DNA from: Datisca glomerata
Lineage: Eukaryota; Streptophyta; Magnoliopsida; Cucurbitales; Datiscaceae
NCBI GenBank assembly: GCA_003255025.1
Contig: QANY01013145.1
Span: 532,719 to 596,718, forward strand
Reading direction: 5' to 3'
Length of the DNA: 64,000 nucleotides
Shown: in pieces, positions 10,604-22,394 of the stretch
Position numbering within the stretch: position 1 is the stretch's first letter
Layout: each line of letters begins with the position of its first letter
Translations under genes and position numbers: made by a program
The notes under the pieces: generated by a model
The model's input: only the letters and a program-made list of their open reading frames with translations
The model's database searches: none
Told to the model about the DNA's origin: nothing

Positions 10604-12182
10604 TAAAATACGAGGTATTCACTACTCCTAATTTATTTTTCCTTTTTTTAATCGGTACTGAATTTAAAACTCAGGTTCACACCAAATGACGAAACTAGCC
10701 CTGCGAGTATAGTTGGTACTTGGTAGTGAGTGTGAATAAGATAAGAGTCATAAGACTCGCCGCAAATTGACACGTAGCGTAATTGACGATTCGGAAGCCT
10801 TTTGAAGCTCAGCTATAAGCTTTGGGCTTGGGAAGTTGTTGGGCAGCCCAAATTGCGCTTCTTTCGGTTCGTTGTGGCTCAAATGAAAGTAATAGAAATT
10901 TGAGAAAACTGTAAAAATGGGAAAATTAGGTAGTTAGTCGAATTTATTATTTTACTTTTGTTAAATGATTTTTTTTCTATTTTACAAATATGGTCGAAAA
11001 TTTTATAACTCTCTCGAGAGATCTCTTTCTTTCTCTCTCGCGATCCTAGCTGGTTTCTTATTTCTCATTGGGTTCTTCGTCTGACTTGTTGCTCGTCGGT
11101 TGTCGTCTGATTTTCTCGTCATTGTGCTCTCGTCGTCGGCATTTTTTTGGTGCTCTGGTTTGGGTTTCGAAGATCTAATTTTTGGGTGCTCAATTTCTGG
11201 TTTCTTGCCCTCGTGTTCTGGTTTTCTTGCTCTCGTATAGTTTTTGGCTTGATTTTCTTGTTTGATTTCAGAGAGATTGAAGTTTCAAAGTGGAGAATTA
11301 GGAAATCCAGCGAGAGAAATGTGAAGAAGAAGGACGTGGAGACGAGTTTGGGTGTAGTAAGGGGTATGCTATTAGTATGATGTATGATTATCACGGATGT
11401 TATATAAAAATATATTAAACATATACTACGATATACTGATGGTGTACTAAAATATACCATGATATATAAATATATCATTGTATACCGCAGATGGAACATA
11501 AAAATACGTTAAAAATATATCACGGTATATTGATGGTATATTAAAATATACTATGATATATAAATATGTAACATTGTATTATTTTATATAACATTGTACA
11601 TATGTACATAAAAATTTTCTAATTTTAAGTTTTATAAAAAAAATTTACAATTAAAAAAATCGGCCAATCTCACAAATATAATTTTTATTGTCATTCTCTT
11701 ACTTATTTTTTAAATATAGATTATTTCCTTAAATGAGCCATAAAAATGACGGAAAATAAGATACGTTTTACAAATATGGCTGAGAAAAAAAATAATTGGA
11801 GCCTAAAAAAATAACTGAAATTGTGTAGTTGATGTAATATATAGATTTTATTTACTACTTTTGTTTGATTGCTTACTTATTTTGTTGAATTATTATTGTT
11901 TTTGTAATAACCTATGAACGACCATTAGTATAGAGGAAAACTTCTAATACTCCATGTTCCANCAAACTCACCACTTATTTCATCAATTAATTAAAATTAA
12001 AATTAAAAAATATACATGTCAAAAAATGTATGGCCAGTACAAACAACTTGTTAATTAAGTTTCAACCGTGATAACAAAAGATTTCTCATGTTGGCTAAAC
12101 AACAAATGACCTTATCTTAATCTCCCAAATTTGAAGGTGATCAAATAGCACGACCTTACAAAACCTGAATGGATAGTATCAT
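10604..12182. other. Region upstream of FBT1; no gene recognised
   Basis: Contains the presumed FBT1 promoter (about 10604-10900), for which no specific element can be named. A CT-rich stretch (10995-11240) and AT-rich DNA follow. The phrase ttttacaaatatgg occurs twice in direct orientation (about 10979 and 11767), suggesting an old repeat. Short open frames across 11119-11499 have low-complexity translations and no domain. One unresolved base lies at 11962. Confidence 0.6.
11395..11580. repeat. Two tandem copies of a ~94-bp AT-rich unit
   Basis: tgatggtgtactaaaatata at 11437 recurs as tgatggtatattaaaatata at 11531, with matching flanks (tatgatatataaatat, cattgtat). The spacing is 94 bp. Confidence 0.8.
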
Positions 12183-12187
12183 TTGAC

Positions 12188-12700
12188 TGTTGGAAAAATT
12201 CAATATGAGGGGTTATATATGTAAAATAAAATGGGTATATATTATATTTGAATAAGTTTAATTAAAGTGGTCTAATTAAGAAATTAAAGTTTTAAGGCTT
12301 ATGGGTATAATTATCATAAAATTAATGTGTAGATGCTACAAATGATATTTTAATTTGTTGAGTGGTCAAATTAGAAATATAAATATTTATTAATAAAAGT
12401 TATGGTCCTTAAATTACACAAGCAAAAAAATCATCACTTAAAACAATCATCTATATTTCTTCAAGAGAGAATCTTGAAGAAGAACTAAAGGTTTGTGTCA
12501 ATTTGAAAGATTTGATCATTTAATTTGTGATTCAATTACCCATAAAATCAGGTGAGTCCTTCGTAATCGAATTGTACCCATCTGTTTCTCGTAAAAATCA
12601 AAATCCCATATGCATCTAAAATCAAGGTTTGAAGAATTTCATATAAATATGCAAATCTGATTATTTGTATTATATAACATATTTATTATGCTTGATTTCA
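12188..12700 (+). repeat. 5' LTR of copia element 1
   Basis: Starts TGTTGGAAAAATTC and ends TTTCA, 513 bp. It aligns along its length with the inverted 3' LTR at 21880-22394 (515 bp), through shared blocks such as ttaattaaagtggtctaatt and gtgtcaatttg. A primer-binding-site-like TGATAGCAGAGCC follows at 12712-12724 (TGGTATCAGAGCC expected). No target duplication is apparent. Confidence 0.85.
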
Positions 12701-12711
12701 ATCTCTAAAAG

Positions 12712-12724
12712 TGATAGCAGAGCC
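12712..12724 (+). other. Primer-binding site of copia 1 (mutated)
   Basis: TGATAGCAGAGCC lies just inside the 5' LTR. It matches the initiator-tRNA-Met complement TGGTATCAGAGCC at 11 of 13 positions. A 1-kb non-coding leader (12725-13747) follows before gag. Confidence 0.7.
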
Positions 12725-13747
12725 TCCTATTGTTGATTGCTTTGAGAGAGATTAAAGTTCAAAAATTTAGAGTTAATCTAAGATTAGGGTTATATAAATA
12801 TATGAATTTAGGAATTTTTCATTTTGATGTTTATGATGAATGATTGATATGAAAATGTGATTGTGTTATGTAAATTGTCTATCCATGTTGACTTTTGATG
12901 ATTTTATGTTGTGAAATCAATGGTTTAAGGAAATTAAAAAAAATGGCGTGAAAGCCATTGAAGAAACTGCCGCAGGTTATTTTGGAGAAGAAGGGGATGG
13001 ACAGTTATCAGGTGCTTCGCGGTACCGTACAGCTAAAGGGAAATCATTCCCTACTTTTCGGTACTAGTACCGGTTAAGGGCAATTATCATCTACTCCGTG
13101 GGTACAGTACCAGGACATTGTTTTTTTCCCCTATTTTGCCATACCATACCGAAAATTAGAATTTTTAATTCCCTCCTTCACGTGTACAGTACTGTAGCAC
13201 CGCTACAGTCAGAATTAAAAAAATTTGAATTATTTTGTTTAATTCAATTTAATTAAGGTGCTTTTTTGCTTCAATTAAATTTAATTATTTTAGTATGTTC
13301 TTAAGGATTAATTATGATTATTGAACATTTTAAATGACTTAATTGAAATAAGATGTCACCAAAATGACCTCTATTGTGTAGATTATTCATGAATGAGCTT
13401 AATGTTTATGTGTGTAAATTCATACGGGTATTAGCCAGCCTGAAGGAGGGTTAATATTTGGTCTAATTACACACACATCTGTGATGGTAAACACGTGACG
13501 ATTATAAAGTTTTACATGTAAATAATAAATTGATCCAAAGATAAATTTATTATTTGACGAATTATTATCAGTGTTTGATTATTACAACAAGAGTACAATT
13601 TACAGTTAATATTACTGTCCAAAGACTTGATATTAATATTGTGCTAGGTATCTTGAAAATGGACTGATTAATTATTTGAATTGATTGAATACTATGGTTG
13701 ACTTTTGATATGAGCATATTTGGATAATTCTTTTGTTCTGTTTACAG

Positions 13748-14604
13748 CTAACGTGACCACGGTATCTGCCAAGCTTAACAACATTCTCATTTTTACCAGG
13801 ACTTTTAAGCATTGGAAAGAGAACATGCTAATTGTTCTTGGCTGCATGATATGAACCTTGCACTTAGGACGGGCGAACCTACCCCTCTTATGGATGAAAG
13901 TTCTTCTAATACTAGGAAGAACTTTGAGAGGTAGGATCGTTCAAAATGTATGAGTCTGATGATCATAAAGTGTGACATTTCGGAGGCATTCAGGAGTGCA
14001 GGATCTGAGGAGATAACCAATGCCAAAAAGTTCCTTGCTGAAATTGAAAAGCGTTTTGCCAAAAACGATAAGGCAGAAACAAGCACACTTTTGCAACGTT
14101 TGATACGCATGAACTATAAATGCAAAGGGAACATAAGATAGTACATTATGGAAATGTCTAGTATTGCTTCAAAACTTAAGGCACTCAAGCTTGAGCTGTC
14201 AGATGACTTGCTCGTGCATTTGGTATTGATCATTCTTCTTGCACAATACAATCACTTTCAAATCAATTATAATTGTCAGAAGGAGAAATGGACTCTCAAC
14301 GAGCTCATTTCATATTGTGTGCAAGAGGAAGAGAAAATGAAGCTTAACCAGACTGAAAGTGCTCATTTGGCTAGCACCTCTAAGGGCAAACACAAAAAGA
14401 GAAAAAAAGGATAAAGAAGCTACTAAGGGTCCAGCAGAAAAGAAACAACGTAAGTATAATGATGGTTGTTTCTTTTGTGGGAAGCTTGGACATGTAAAGA
14501 AAGATTGTGCCAAATATCACGCTTGGCGTGTAAAGAAAGGTACATCTATTGCTTTGGTATGTTCTGAGGTAAATTTGGCTTCAGTACCTAGAAACACTTG
14601 GTGA
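13748..14604 (+). pseudogene. Copia 1 gag (UBN2-type) with zinc knuckle
   Basis: Pieces of a retrotransposon gag polyprotein in several frames: LIFTRTFKHWKENMLIVLG near 13785, CDISEAFRSAGSEEITNAKK near 13970, and a zinc knuckle CFFCGKLGHVKKDC near 14469. At least two frameshifts and a stop separate them. Gag forms the particle that packages element RNA. The zinc ligands C-C-H-C are intact, but the frame as a whole is dead. Confidence 0.85.
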
Positions 14605-15911
14605 TCAGATTATAGTGCCTCTATTCACATAAGTATTTCTATGTAGGGTTTCCTGATCTATCGAAATCCAACTGATGCTGAAAGATACATCTATGTAGGA
14701 GATGGAGAATCGGTAGAAGTAGAGGCCATTGGGCATTTTAAGTTGTTATTGAAAAATGGATTTTATTTGTATTTATTTGATACTTGTGTTGTACTATCGT
14801 TTAGACGGAATTTGGTTTCTGTTTCTAAGTTGGACAAATCAGGTTATTATTGTTCATTTGGAGATAATCAATTTAATTTATCAATAATTCAAATCTTGTT
14901 GGTACTGTTTTTCTTAATGTTTATGATGAGTTATATTTGTTTGATATTAATACATCTTGTAGTGAAGCCTTGCATGTGGAATCACGAGGTAGTAAAAGAA
15001 AAATTAATGAAAAAAATTCAGCCTTACTAGACGACTACTCGAGATATGGTTACATATTAGTTATTCATCATAAATTAGAATCATTGGACGTCTTCAAGAT
15101 ATTTAAGACTGAAGTTGAGAACTAGCTCAGCAAAAGGATTAAAAGTTCTAAATCTGACCGTGGTGGTGAATATTATGGTAGATCTGACGGTTCAGGATAA
15201 GAACGTCCAAGGCCATTTGCCCAATTCCTAGAGGAATGTGGAATAGTCCCACAGTACACCATGTCTGGTTCACCTAGCATTAATGGTCTTGCTGAGAAAC
15301 GAACCTTAAGGACATGATGATGAGTATGATAAGTCATTCTTCCTTACCAAAATTACTCTGGGGAGAGGCATTAAAGACAACAGATTATATCTTTAATAGA
15401 GTATCAACTAAAGAAGCTGCTAAAACACCTTATGAGCTTTGGATAGGCAAAAATCCTAGTCTGAAACATTTTCACATTTGGGGATGTCCAGTTGAGGCAA
15501 TGCCTTATAAGCCAAATGAAAAGAATTGGACTCCAAAACGGTGATCAACTATTTTATTGGTTATTCTGAACGATCAAGGGGCTACAAGTTCTATGATCCC
15601 ACACTAAGGAATATTTTTTAGACGAGAACTGCAACATTTTTTGAGGATGTTGAGTTTGGAGGGAGAAATAAATTAAGGGGACATTGTTTTTGAGGAAGAA
15701 TCATCTTCGATTCTAGTTTTTACTACAATCATTACTTCTGACAGTGTGCAGATTTTCATTCATGTTATTGATCATGAAGTAGATCCAGAATTAGAACAAG
15801 ACAATTCCGAACAACTCCCGATTCAAGGTGAGGTTAACGTTCTAGAAGAACAAACTCAACAACCTTAAGATGCAATGCCACTAAGGAGATCTATGAGAGA
15901 TATTTAATGGA
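14605..15911 (+). pseudogene. Copia 1 protease remnant and integrase
   Basis: Decayed protease/pre-integrase sequence (LVSVSKLDKSGYYCS near 14820) runs straight into integrase at about 15025 (LLDDYSRYGYILV). The zinc-binding HHCC part and the first catalytic Asp are therefore deleted. The later catalytic region (SDRGGEYYG near 15160) and the Glu motif (INGLAEKRT near 15285) are visible, as are the C-terminal [16 protein letters not shown] and PLRRSMRD blocks. Several stops and frameshifts are present. The polyprotein should continue into RT here. Instead the sequence switches at about 15905-15912 to a piece of solo LTR, and the RT half lies inverted at 24341-22395. Confidence 0.85.
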
Positions 15912-15969
15912 AAACTTTTATTTATTCATTAAATTCAGTAAAAAAATGTCTTGAGAAATAATTCTAACA
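15912..15969 (-). repeat. Left fragment of a split solo LTR (start of U3)
   Basis: Read on + this ends ttctaaca. It matches the U3 terminus of the copia 3 LTR (30190-30308) through atttatt, gagaaataa and ttctaaca, with an internal deletion of roughly 45 bp. It is followed by gatca (15970-15974), the reverse complement of the target duplication TGATC found after the other half of the LTR at 26198-26202. It is therefore the missing first end of the LTR at 24341-26197, separated and flipped. Confidence 0.8.
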
Positions 15970-15973
15970 GATC

Positions 15974-16905
15974 AATGGTAAGGGCAAAGGTATGAACAAG
16001 AAAGAGAAGAAAGCCAAGACATCGCCAAACGCCAAGAAGAAGCAGAATGACAACAAGTCCAAGAGAAAATGTTTCCATTGTGGGTTGAAGGTCATTGGAA
16101 GAGAAATTGTCACAAGTATCTCTCCGAGCTAAAAAAGAAAGGTAAATATGATTTACTTGTACTTGAAGCTTATTTAGTGGAATATGATTTGTCATCTTGG
16201 ATACTGGATTCAGGAGCCACTAACCATGTATATTCTTCTTTGCAGATACTTATTCATTAAGGGAGATGGCTGATGGCAAAGTCATTATGAGAGCTGTCAG
16301 TGGTGCGCTTGTGTCAGTGAAAGTATTAGAAAAAGTCCGGCTTAATTTTGGAAATAATTATTTAATTTTGAACTATGTTTATTATATTCTTGAATTTTCG
16401 AGACATTTAATTTCTCTTTCGTTACTGCATGAACAATTTTTTGAAGTTTCTTTAATTAATAATGAGTTTATTATTTCTAAGAAGGGATTCAATATTTGTC
16501 ATGCAAAAGTATCAAACAGACTGTATACGCTTAAAACGACTGAACGCGCGTTAAATAATTCTGAATTATTTAAAGTAGCAAAATTTAAAAATAACAAATG
16601 ACAAAGAGTTTCTCATGATGATGATAACACATATTTTTGGCATTTTAGGTTGGGACATATTAATCTAAATAGGTTAACAAAGCAATGTGCTTTGAGAGAA
16701 CTAAAAGTTGGAACTCTTCATGTTTGTAAATCTTGTCTAGAAGGTAAAATGACCAAGATACCTTTCACAGGAAAGGGCTAAAGAGCCAAGGAACCACTTG
16801 AGCTAGTACATAGTGATGTCTGTGGAGTGATCAATGTACATGATAAAAGTTGGTATGGTGAGTATTTTGTCACTTTTATTGACGATTACTCAAGAAAGTA
16901 TTAAA
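15974..16905 (+). pseudogene. Copia 2 zinc knuckle, protease and 5' part of integrase (inverted segment)
   Basis: Begins in the middle of gag (NGKGKGMNKKEKKAKT) and goes on to a zinc knuckle damaged by a one-base shift (KCFHCG, then EGHWKRNC). Next come the protease active site WILDSGATNHV near 16197, the pre-integrase block FWHFRLGHINLNRLTKQC near 16637, CKSCLEGKMTK, and the integrase start LVHSDVCG...FVTFIDDYSRKY ending near 16905. No gag precedes it on this strand. The matching gag ends at 26203 on the other strand, so this piece belongs to copia 2 and was moved by the inversion. It is truncated at the integrase. Confidence 0.85.
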
Positions 16906-17694
16906 CTTTTGGAAATTTTAAGGAGTGGCCATTTTTACTTGGTCTACAGCCATTTTCAAGAATTAAAATAGAAAGAAAGTAATGAGTTAGTTTGTGATAT
17001 GATTATATTCGAGTACCCACTCGCTCATGATTTTGGTTGACGGTTCGAGGGACAGCAAGGAAAGTTATGAGATTTTGATTTTCGATCGTCTCGCTTCAAA
17101 ATGTATTTTTTATAGACCATTATATAAATAGGGTGTTTCACGAATATTTCAAGATCCTTTATTTTCCGCTGCATCGATTCCCTCAAAACCCTAGTACTGG
17201 ATTATTGTAAAATTGTTTGTCATAATTGGATTCACATAAGTCTATCTAGAACTTATTAACATGTTATTTAACATTTTCAACTATAAAATAAACATTCATT
17301 CTACCAAAAAATATAATAGTAAATTTAAATTCATCCAATCAATAATAAAATAATTAAAATACTCAAAAAAAGATCATAAAATATCATCATTCATTTACAT
17401 CATTTAAGATAATATCCATATAAAAAATATTTCATAATATTCTCTCATTTGAAGTTCATATACACCAAAGCATCATAAAATATACTTTCATGTTCATGAT
17501 ATAAACATCATATAATGCTCACCCACCAATGCATCACAAAAGAATCATCACATATAAAATATATGCTCCCTATATAAACACCTTATAATGCTTATCTACC
17601 AAGGCATCACAAAAAATATCACATCAAACATTCGTGTTTACCATTCAAAAAAATATAATGCCTTCACAAAATAAGTAAGAAAGGAAGCTTAAAT
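16906..17694. other. AT-rich DNA between copia 2 and the Harbinger element
   Basis: No gene is seen. From about 17456 to 17650 a degenerate ~75-bp unit is repeated (ataatgctcacccaccaatg at about 17513, ataatgcttatctaccaagg at about 17587). The left end of the Harbinger element should lie here but its terminal repeat was not found. Confidence 0.5.
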
Positions 17695-18650
17695 TTATCT
17701 CTGACGGAGTAGTTTTTCAAATTCTTGCTTCTGCTAATATTTCAAAGACCTGAAAGCCAACACATTTTCTGATTTTACTATAATATGAGTAAATGCATCA
17801 ATCTCAACATCAACAGAAAGCCTGAAATTTGTAACTCATTAGCAATGTCAATGTAATCATTATCATCACCCAAGATTCTACTACTAATTGTTTCCATTCT
17901 CTCAAAGGGCTTCTCAAACATTTTCTTAAAAACATTGGCAATCTGATTCAAGCCGGTATGAAAATTACTCCCCGCTCTTGTTCTCTTTTTACCAATAAGT
18001 TGAGATTGAGCCTTGTTACTTTGTTGGGAACTTGAGTTTTGTGGTACTGAAAGATGAGAAATAGGCAACTCTTTACCTATATCATGTAAATTATCCTCCT
18101 TGTACTCTCAGTTCATGTTCTCACCCATACCATTAGGAGTTTCAGCACCAAGTTCTGTTACATGATCCTTACCAAAAATATACGAGCAAGCCTTTGTAAT
18201 AGTAGTATGGAAAAGGCTTGTCCCTCCATCCTTCTGCATCCTTGTTATGATACAAGAATAATATATTAATGTAAGTTAATAATATGACAACACATTCATG
18301 ACGTCAAACCAAATAAACATAATATTATTTTCAACCTGCACGTAATCTTACCATACTTGATTACTCTCAACTTCCACTAACTTCTTAACATCATTCTGAG
18401 CAAACCCGCTGTTGTTCAATATGTCAATAATGATTCCATGCCTTTAGCCCAGAGTCTGGACTCTTTTCATTCAAGCTTTTCTCCATAAGCGTTAAACGTT
18501 CTAGATTTGAAAGAACCAATATCCGAAGGTCTCCTACAACTACATCATCAAGTATGTCCAATAATGCATCTTCCTCCATTTTGGTTGAAGAATGCCTACT
18601 GATTCTTCATGTAGTCTGCTCGTTATTTTGATTGTTATCCCCATCCATCC
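17695..18650 (-). pseudogene. PIF/Harbinger-associated ORF1 (Myb/SANT-like) remnant
   Basis: On the minus strand an acidic, weakly Myb-like segment (KMEEDALLDILDD near 18575) is followed, after stops, by a 96-codon open frame (18068-17778). That frame contains KKRTRAGSNFHTGLNQIANV and MFEKPFERMETISSRI. PIF/Harbinger elements carry such a DNA-binding companion protein, which helps bring the transposase to the element ends and into the nucleus. Identification rests mostly on position beside the transposase, and the sequence match is weak. Confidence 0.5.
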
Positions 18651-18716
18651 CTAATAACACATATCCCAATCAATAATAAAGAAAAATACATCAAGACAAA
18701 TATCAAATATTTCATT

Positions 18717-18993
18717 CAATAATAAAAGTACATGACAACTCCAAATATAATAATAAAAGTATATGTCAATTCAATCCAACAGTAAAAGAATATGACAACT
18801 CTAAATCCAATAATAAAAGGTTGTGGCAACTCTAAATCCATCAATAAAAATATACGACAATTCTAAATGCAACAATAGAATTTTATGGCAACTCCAAATC
18901 TAACAATAAAAGTATATGGCAACTCAATATAACAATAAATGATATGACAACTCCAAATCCAATAATAAAGTATATGGAAACTCCAAATCCTAA
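18717..18993. repeat. Minisatellite, ~31-bp unit, about nine copies
   Basis: The unit resembles caataataaaagtatatg followed by acaactccaaatc. It is repeated with drift across 18717-18993, between the two Harbinger-type coding remnants. Confidence 0.85.
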
Positions 18994-19239
18994 AAATGAA
19001 ACAAGTGAAAGTCTATCTTAATGACTCAGTTCCTTCTCCATTCATTATACATCTGCATAGCAAAATTATTCCCCCATGCACTCCATTGATCAAACAAGTC
19101 TACTGCCTAATAGTATCAATCTCCACATCCGTCAGACCATCATTTACTTCATCTAGCTTAAACTCCATTGCATCTGTTGACATTTCTTTCCTAATTAGAT
19201 TATGTAAAAGACAAGAAATAGTAATGAGTTTATATAGAA

Positions 19240-20230
19240 TAGAAAGATGGACTTCTTAAGATAGCCCATCGTATCTTAAGCAAACCAAAACATCTTTCAA
19301 TAACATTTCTTGCAGCTGCATGCTTCATGTTAAATAATTCTTCATGATTTAAAGGCATACGTCCATTTCTCCACTCTGATAATTGATAACGTGTCCCTCT
19401 AAATGGTGCAAAAAGTCCCTCACAAGTTGTGAATTTGACATCTACAAGATAATAATAACCTGTGAAATGGAGCTTTAATTAGATTACGAATTGTAAATAC
19501 TTTTATGCAAAATGTGTTTTTTCCTTACCTGTAGAAACCTAAAGTCCATTAGGTCTACTAAGCGCATCTCAAATTACTCTAGAGTCAGAAGCATATTCTT
19601 TCCATCCTGGTAATACAAATATAAACTTCATGTCTAGAGAACAAATGCCTAACAAATTTGTGGTAATCTCTCCCTTTCTTGTCCAATACCTTGGCTTCTC
19701 ACTTTCGGCAACAATGAACATCAACATAAGTATCATCTAAGGCTCCCAAACAATTGTATATAAACTATCAACACTTTAATTATTATTTGAATAATTAAAA
19801 CTAATTCATATCTTTCATGAAGAAAACTTAAAATAATGTATACCTTAAACCATTTTCATCTTTCAACATTGCATTTAGCTAACATCAGAGTTGCTGCTTT
19901 AAGAAGACAACCTTGTAGTCGTAAAACTACATGTAATACAGAATTGGATTACTTACTTATGGTCTCCCCTGAATGTTTGAATCTATTACCTATTGTACAA
20001 ATCTTTACATGATGAGCAAGTATATGCACACTTGCTCCTCCAAAGTAACCAAGCCATCCTTTTTCACCCTTCTATCATTATGAAGTAATTCACATATTAT
20101 ACCAAAGATTATTCTATTCATTCTAAGTTGATTCACGCATGATGTATCATAATGTTCTATTATACTATCCAAAAAATGTAGTCACGTTTCGCGATTAGTG
20201 AAAGTATGATCGGCTAACAAATAAGTTTCA
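19240..20230 (-). pseudogene. PIF/Harbinger transposase (HARBI1-like DDE nuclease), degenerate
   Basis: Read on the minus strand in order: TNRETWLHFLD and LRMNRIIFGIICELLHNDRR near 20130, an HTH-like block LVTLEEQV, GALDDTYVDVH with the first catalytic Asp near 19745, RKGEITTNLLGICSLDMKF then FVLPGWKEYASDSRV with the second Asp near 19600, and YYYLVDVKFTTCEGLFAPFR then AARNVIERCFGLLKIRWAIL ending near 19240. Two short introns are still recognisable (about 19746-19845 and 19462-19532). Several stops and frameshifts disable it. The family cuts and pastes its own element with a TTA/TAA target duplication. Confidence 0.85.
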
Positions 20231-21129
20231 TAATGTTTATCTGTCATATCAACTACGATCCATAGTGTCATCATGAACATACTTATCATTTTCAAATGTC
20301 ACATCTCCAATACAAGATACATCAAAAGCTTCCTATAATCCATCTGTACTCAAAACTAAAATATTTTAGCTAAACCATTAATATAAAATATTATCCAGTA
20401 AGCACAATATATTTAAACCGAATAAGTCATAGAAATTACTTACAATCTCAAAACCAATATTAAATATGTTCATATGTTTATGTAGTAGCCTGCTCATATG
20501 GGATGAAACCAATATTAAATATTAAATATGTTTTATGTAGTACCCTGCCCATATGGGATGAAAATGAAAGCTTGCTTTCTATTTGTGTGATGACAGCTGT
20601 TTAGCACCAATTTTGGGGTCTTCAAGTTTTAGTGCCCACGTATTTCTAGCTCTGCATGATTCATTACCTTTGACTATAACAGATAACCATCATGGACTCC
20701 TCTCCTTTCTTTTCTTCTCCGCAAGCCTCTCTCTCTCAACCCCATTCTCCCCACATAGAACACATGGCACACAAAAAAAAGTATTCAAAGATTCAGAAAC
20801 AAATACTGGTTTGCAGAAACAAATACACACAAAAATATGAAGACAATACTGATTATCTATTTTTCAGCCATTCAAACTACTTTCATAGATTCAGAGAAAA
20901 AAAGAAACCTATTGATTCAGAGACCCAAAGCTTTTTCATCAGAATTCAAAGAAACAAAAACCTATATCTAAGAAGAAGGAAAAGAAGAGAAGAAGAAAGA
21001 GAAGAGGAGATGAAGAGGAGAAGAAGAAAGAGGAAGAAGGTCTTGTCAGATCCGACTAGAGAGAGGCTGCAGGATCGTTAGGTCGTTGCTCGTGCTTGTT
21101 ACTCTTCTTCGTGTGGGTCTCGTTTTGTA
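20231..21129. other. Non-coding interior of the Harbinger element
   Basis: No domain is seen. A strongly purine-rich run (about 20960-21040, gaagaaagag type) generates spurious open frames. Confidence 0.5.
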
Positions 21130-21332
21130 TGTATTAGTTTTTGCTTTTGTCTTATTTAGTCCCTTCTCTTAGGAGATGACTAAATTATCCGGTGTTTGTG
21201 GGACTAAAAAATCCCACCGTATTAACTAATACGGATGATTGTTTCACCAAACGCTGAACAATACTATTTTAGTACTGTCCAGTCTCTTAATATCGTCCAC
21301 TCTCGACAACCAAACAAGGACTAATGGTCTCT
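21130..21332 (-). mobile_element. Terminal segment of the Harbinger element (right end)
   Basis: Read on the minus strand from about 21332: TTA, then GTCCTTGTTTGGTTGTCGAG. This is the typical start of a PIF/Harbinger terminal repeat beside a TTA target site. Non-coding sequence with Harbinger-like phrases (tttggtgaaac, gggactaaa) follows. The partner end was not found, so the left limit of the element is unknown. Confidence 0.6.
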
Positions 21333-21879
21333 ATCTTATTTTTTTCCTAAATAGTTTTATGGAAAGTGGAAAACATTACTTACACATTGCCTAACTCAAG
21401 AGTAAAGAGGAAACTAAATCTTCTCTTACATGTTAATTCTTTTCGCACAATAATCCTAGACTTTAGGATGACAATAAGACATATTTTTGGAGTCTGATGT
21501 TGAGTTATATATGTCAACGTCTAAGGATTATGAAAATCATCTAAGTGTACCACATATAAATCAAGGGATAAACTTTCAGATGGATAATGACGCAATAACA
21601 TGACTCTTAGTTCGAACCAAATGTCTCAATTTTAGAATGAATGTTTGGTTAACACTTAATTGACGTGCCTTTTGCATATTTATTCTTAAGCTAGCTGCCA
21701 AGTCAATAAAAAACTGCCAGCTAAATGATCTGTTTTCTCCTAGTATCACAAAACTTGTCAAAAAATATTTAAGAGAGAGTATTTTTGTAAGTCTTGAGAT
21801 ATTTTTATTATTGTCAGTGCTTTCCTAACCAAATGGTGTTGAGTCGTATGGTGACAAAGTATGATGACGATGTAGTGAT
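21333..21879. other. Unassigned DNA between Harbinger and copia 1 3' LTR
   Basis: AT-rich, with no domain or repeat recognised. Short minus-strand frames here have no family features. Confidence 0.5.
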
Positions 21880-22394
21880 TGAAGTTAAACATAATAAATA
21901 TGCTATATAACAAATAATCATATCTGCATATTTCTATGAATTTCTTCAAACTCTAATTTTAGATACATATATCATTTTGATTTCTAGGAGAAATAGATTC
22001 GTATAACTCGATTGCGGAATACTTACCTAGTTCCATGGATAATTGAATCATAAACTAGAGGATCAGATCTTCCAAATTGACACAAGCTCTTGAGTTCTTC
22101 TCCAGGATTATTTCTTGAAGGAATAGATATAACTGCTTAAAAAAATAAGGTTTTCTTGCTTGCTTAATTTGAGGACAATAACCCTTATTAATAAATATTG
22201 ATATTTTTAATTTGGCCCTTCAACAAATTAAAATAATATTTCTAGTATCTACACATTAATTACATGATAATTATACCCATTAGCCTTAAAACTTTAATTT
22301 TTTAATTAGACCACTTTAATTAGGCTTATTCAAATATAGCACATACCCATCTTATTTAACATATGTGGCCCCACATGTTGAATTTTTTTCAACA
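21880..22394 (-). repeat. 3' LTR of copia element 1 (inverted)
   Basis: On the minus strand it starts TGTTGAAAAAAATTC directly after the polypurine tract CCCAGTGGGAGAT and ends AACTTCA. It aligns with 12188-12700 over its whole length. Its orientation is opposite to the 5' LTR of the same family, as expected if this half was inverted. Confidence 0.87.

Noticed and set aside
11119..11499. Overlapping frames on both strands near 11.1-11.5 kb as a possible small gene
   Set aside because: Low-complexity CT-rich and AT-rich repeat translations, with no domain and no splice pattern.
20583..21081. Two plus-strand frames, Lys/Arg/Glu-rich at the end
   Set aside because: The charged part is a purine-rich simple-sequence run. 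No domain is seen, and the region lies in Harbinger non-coding DNA.
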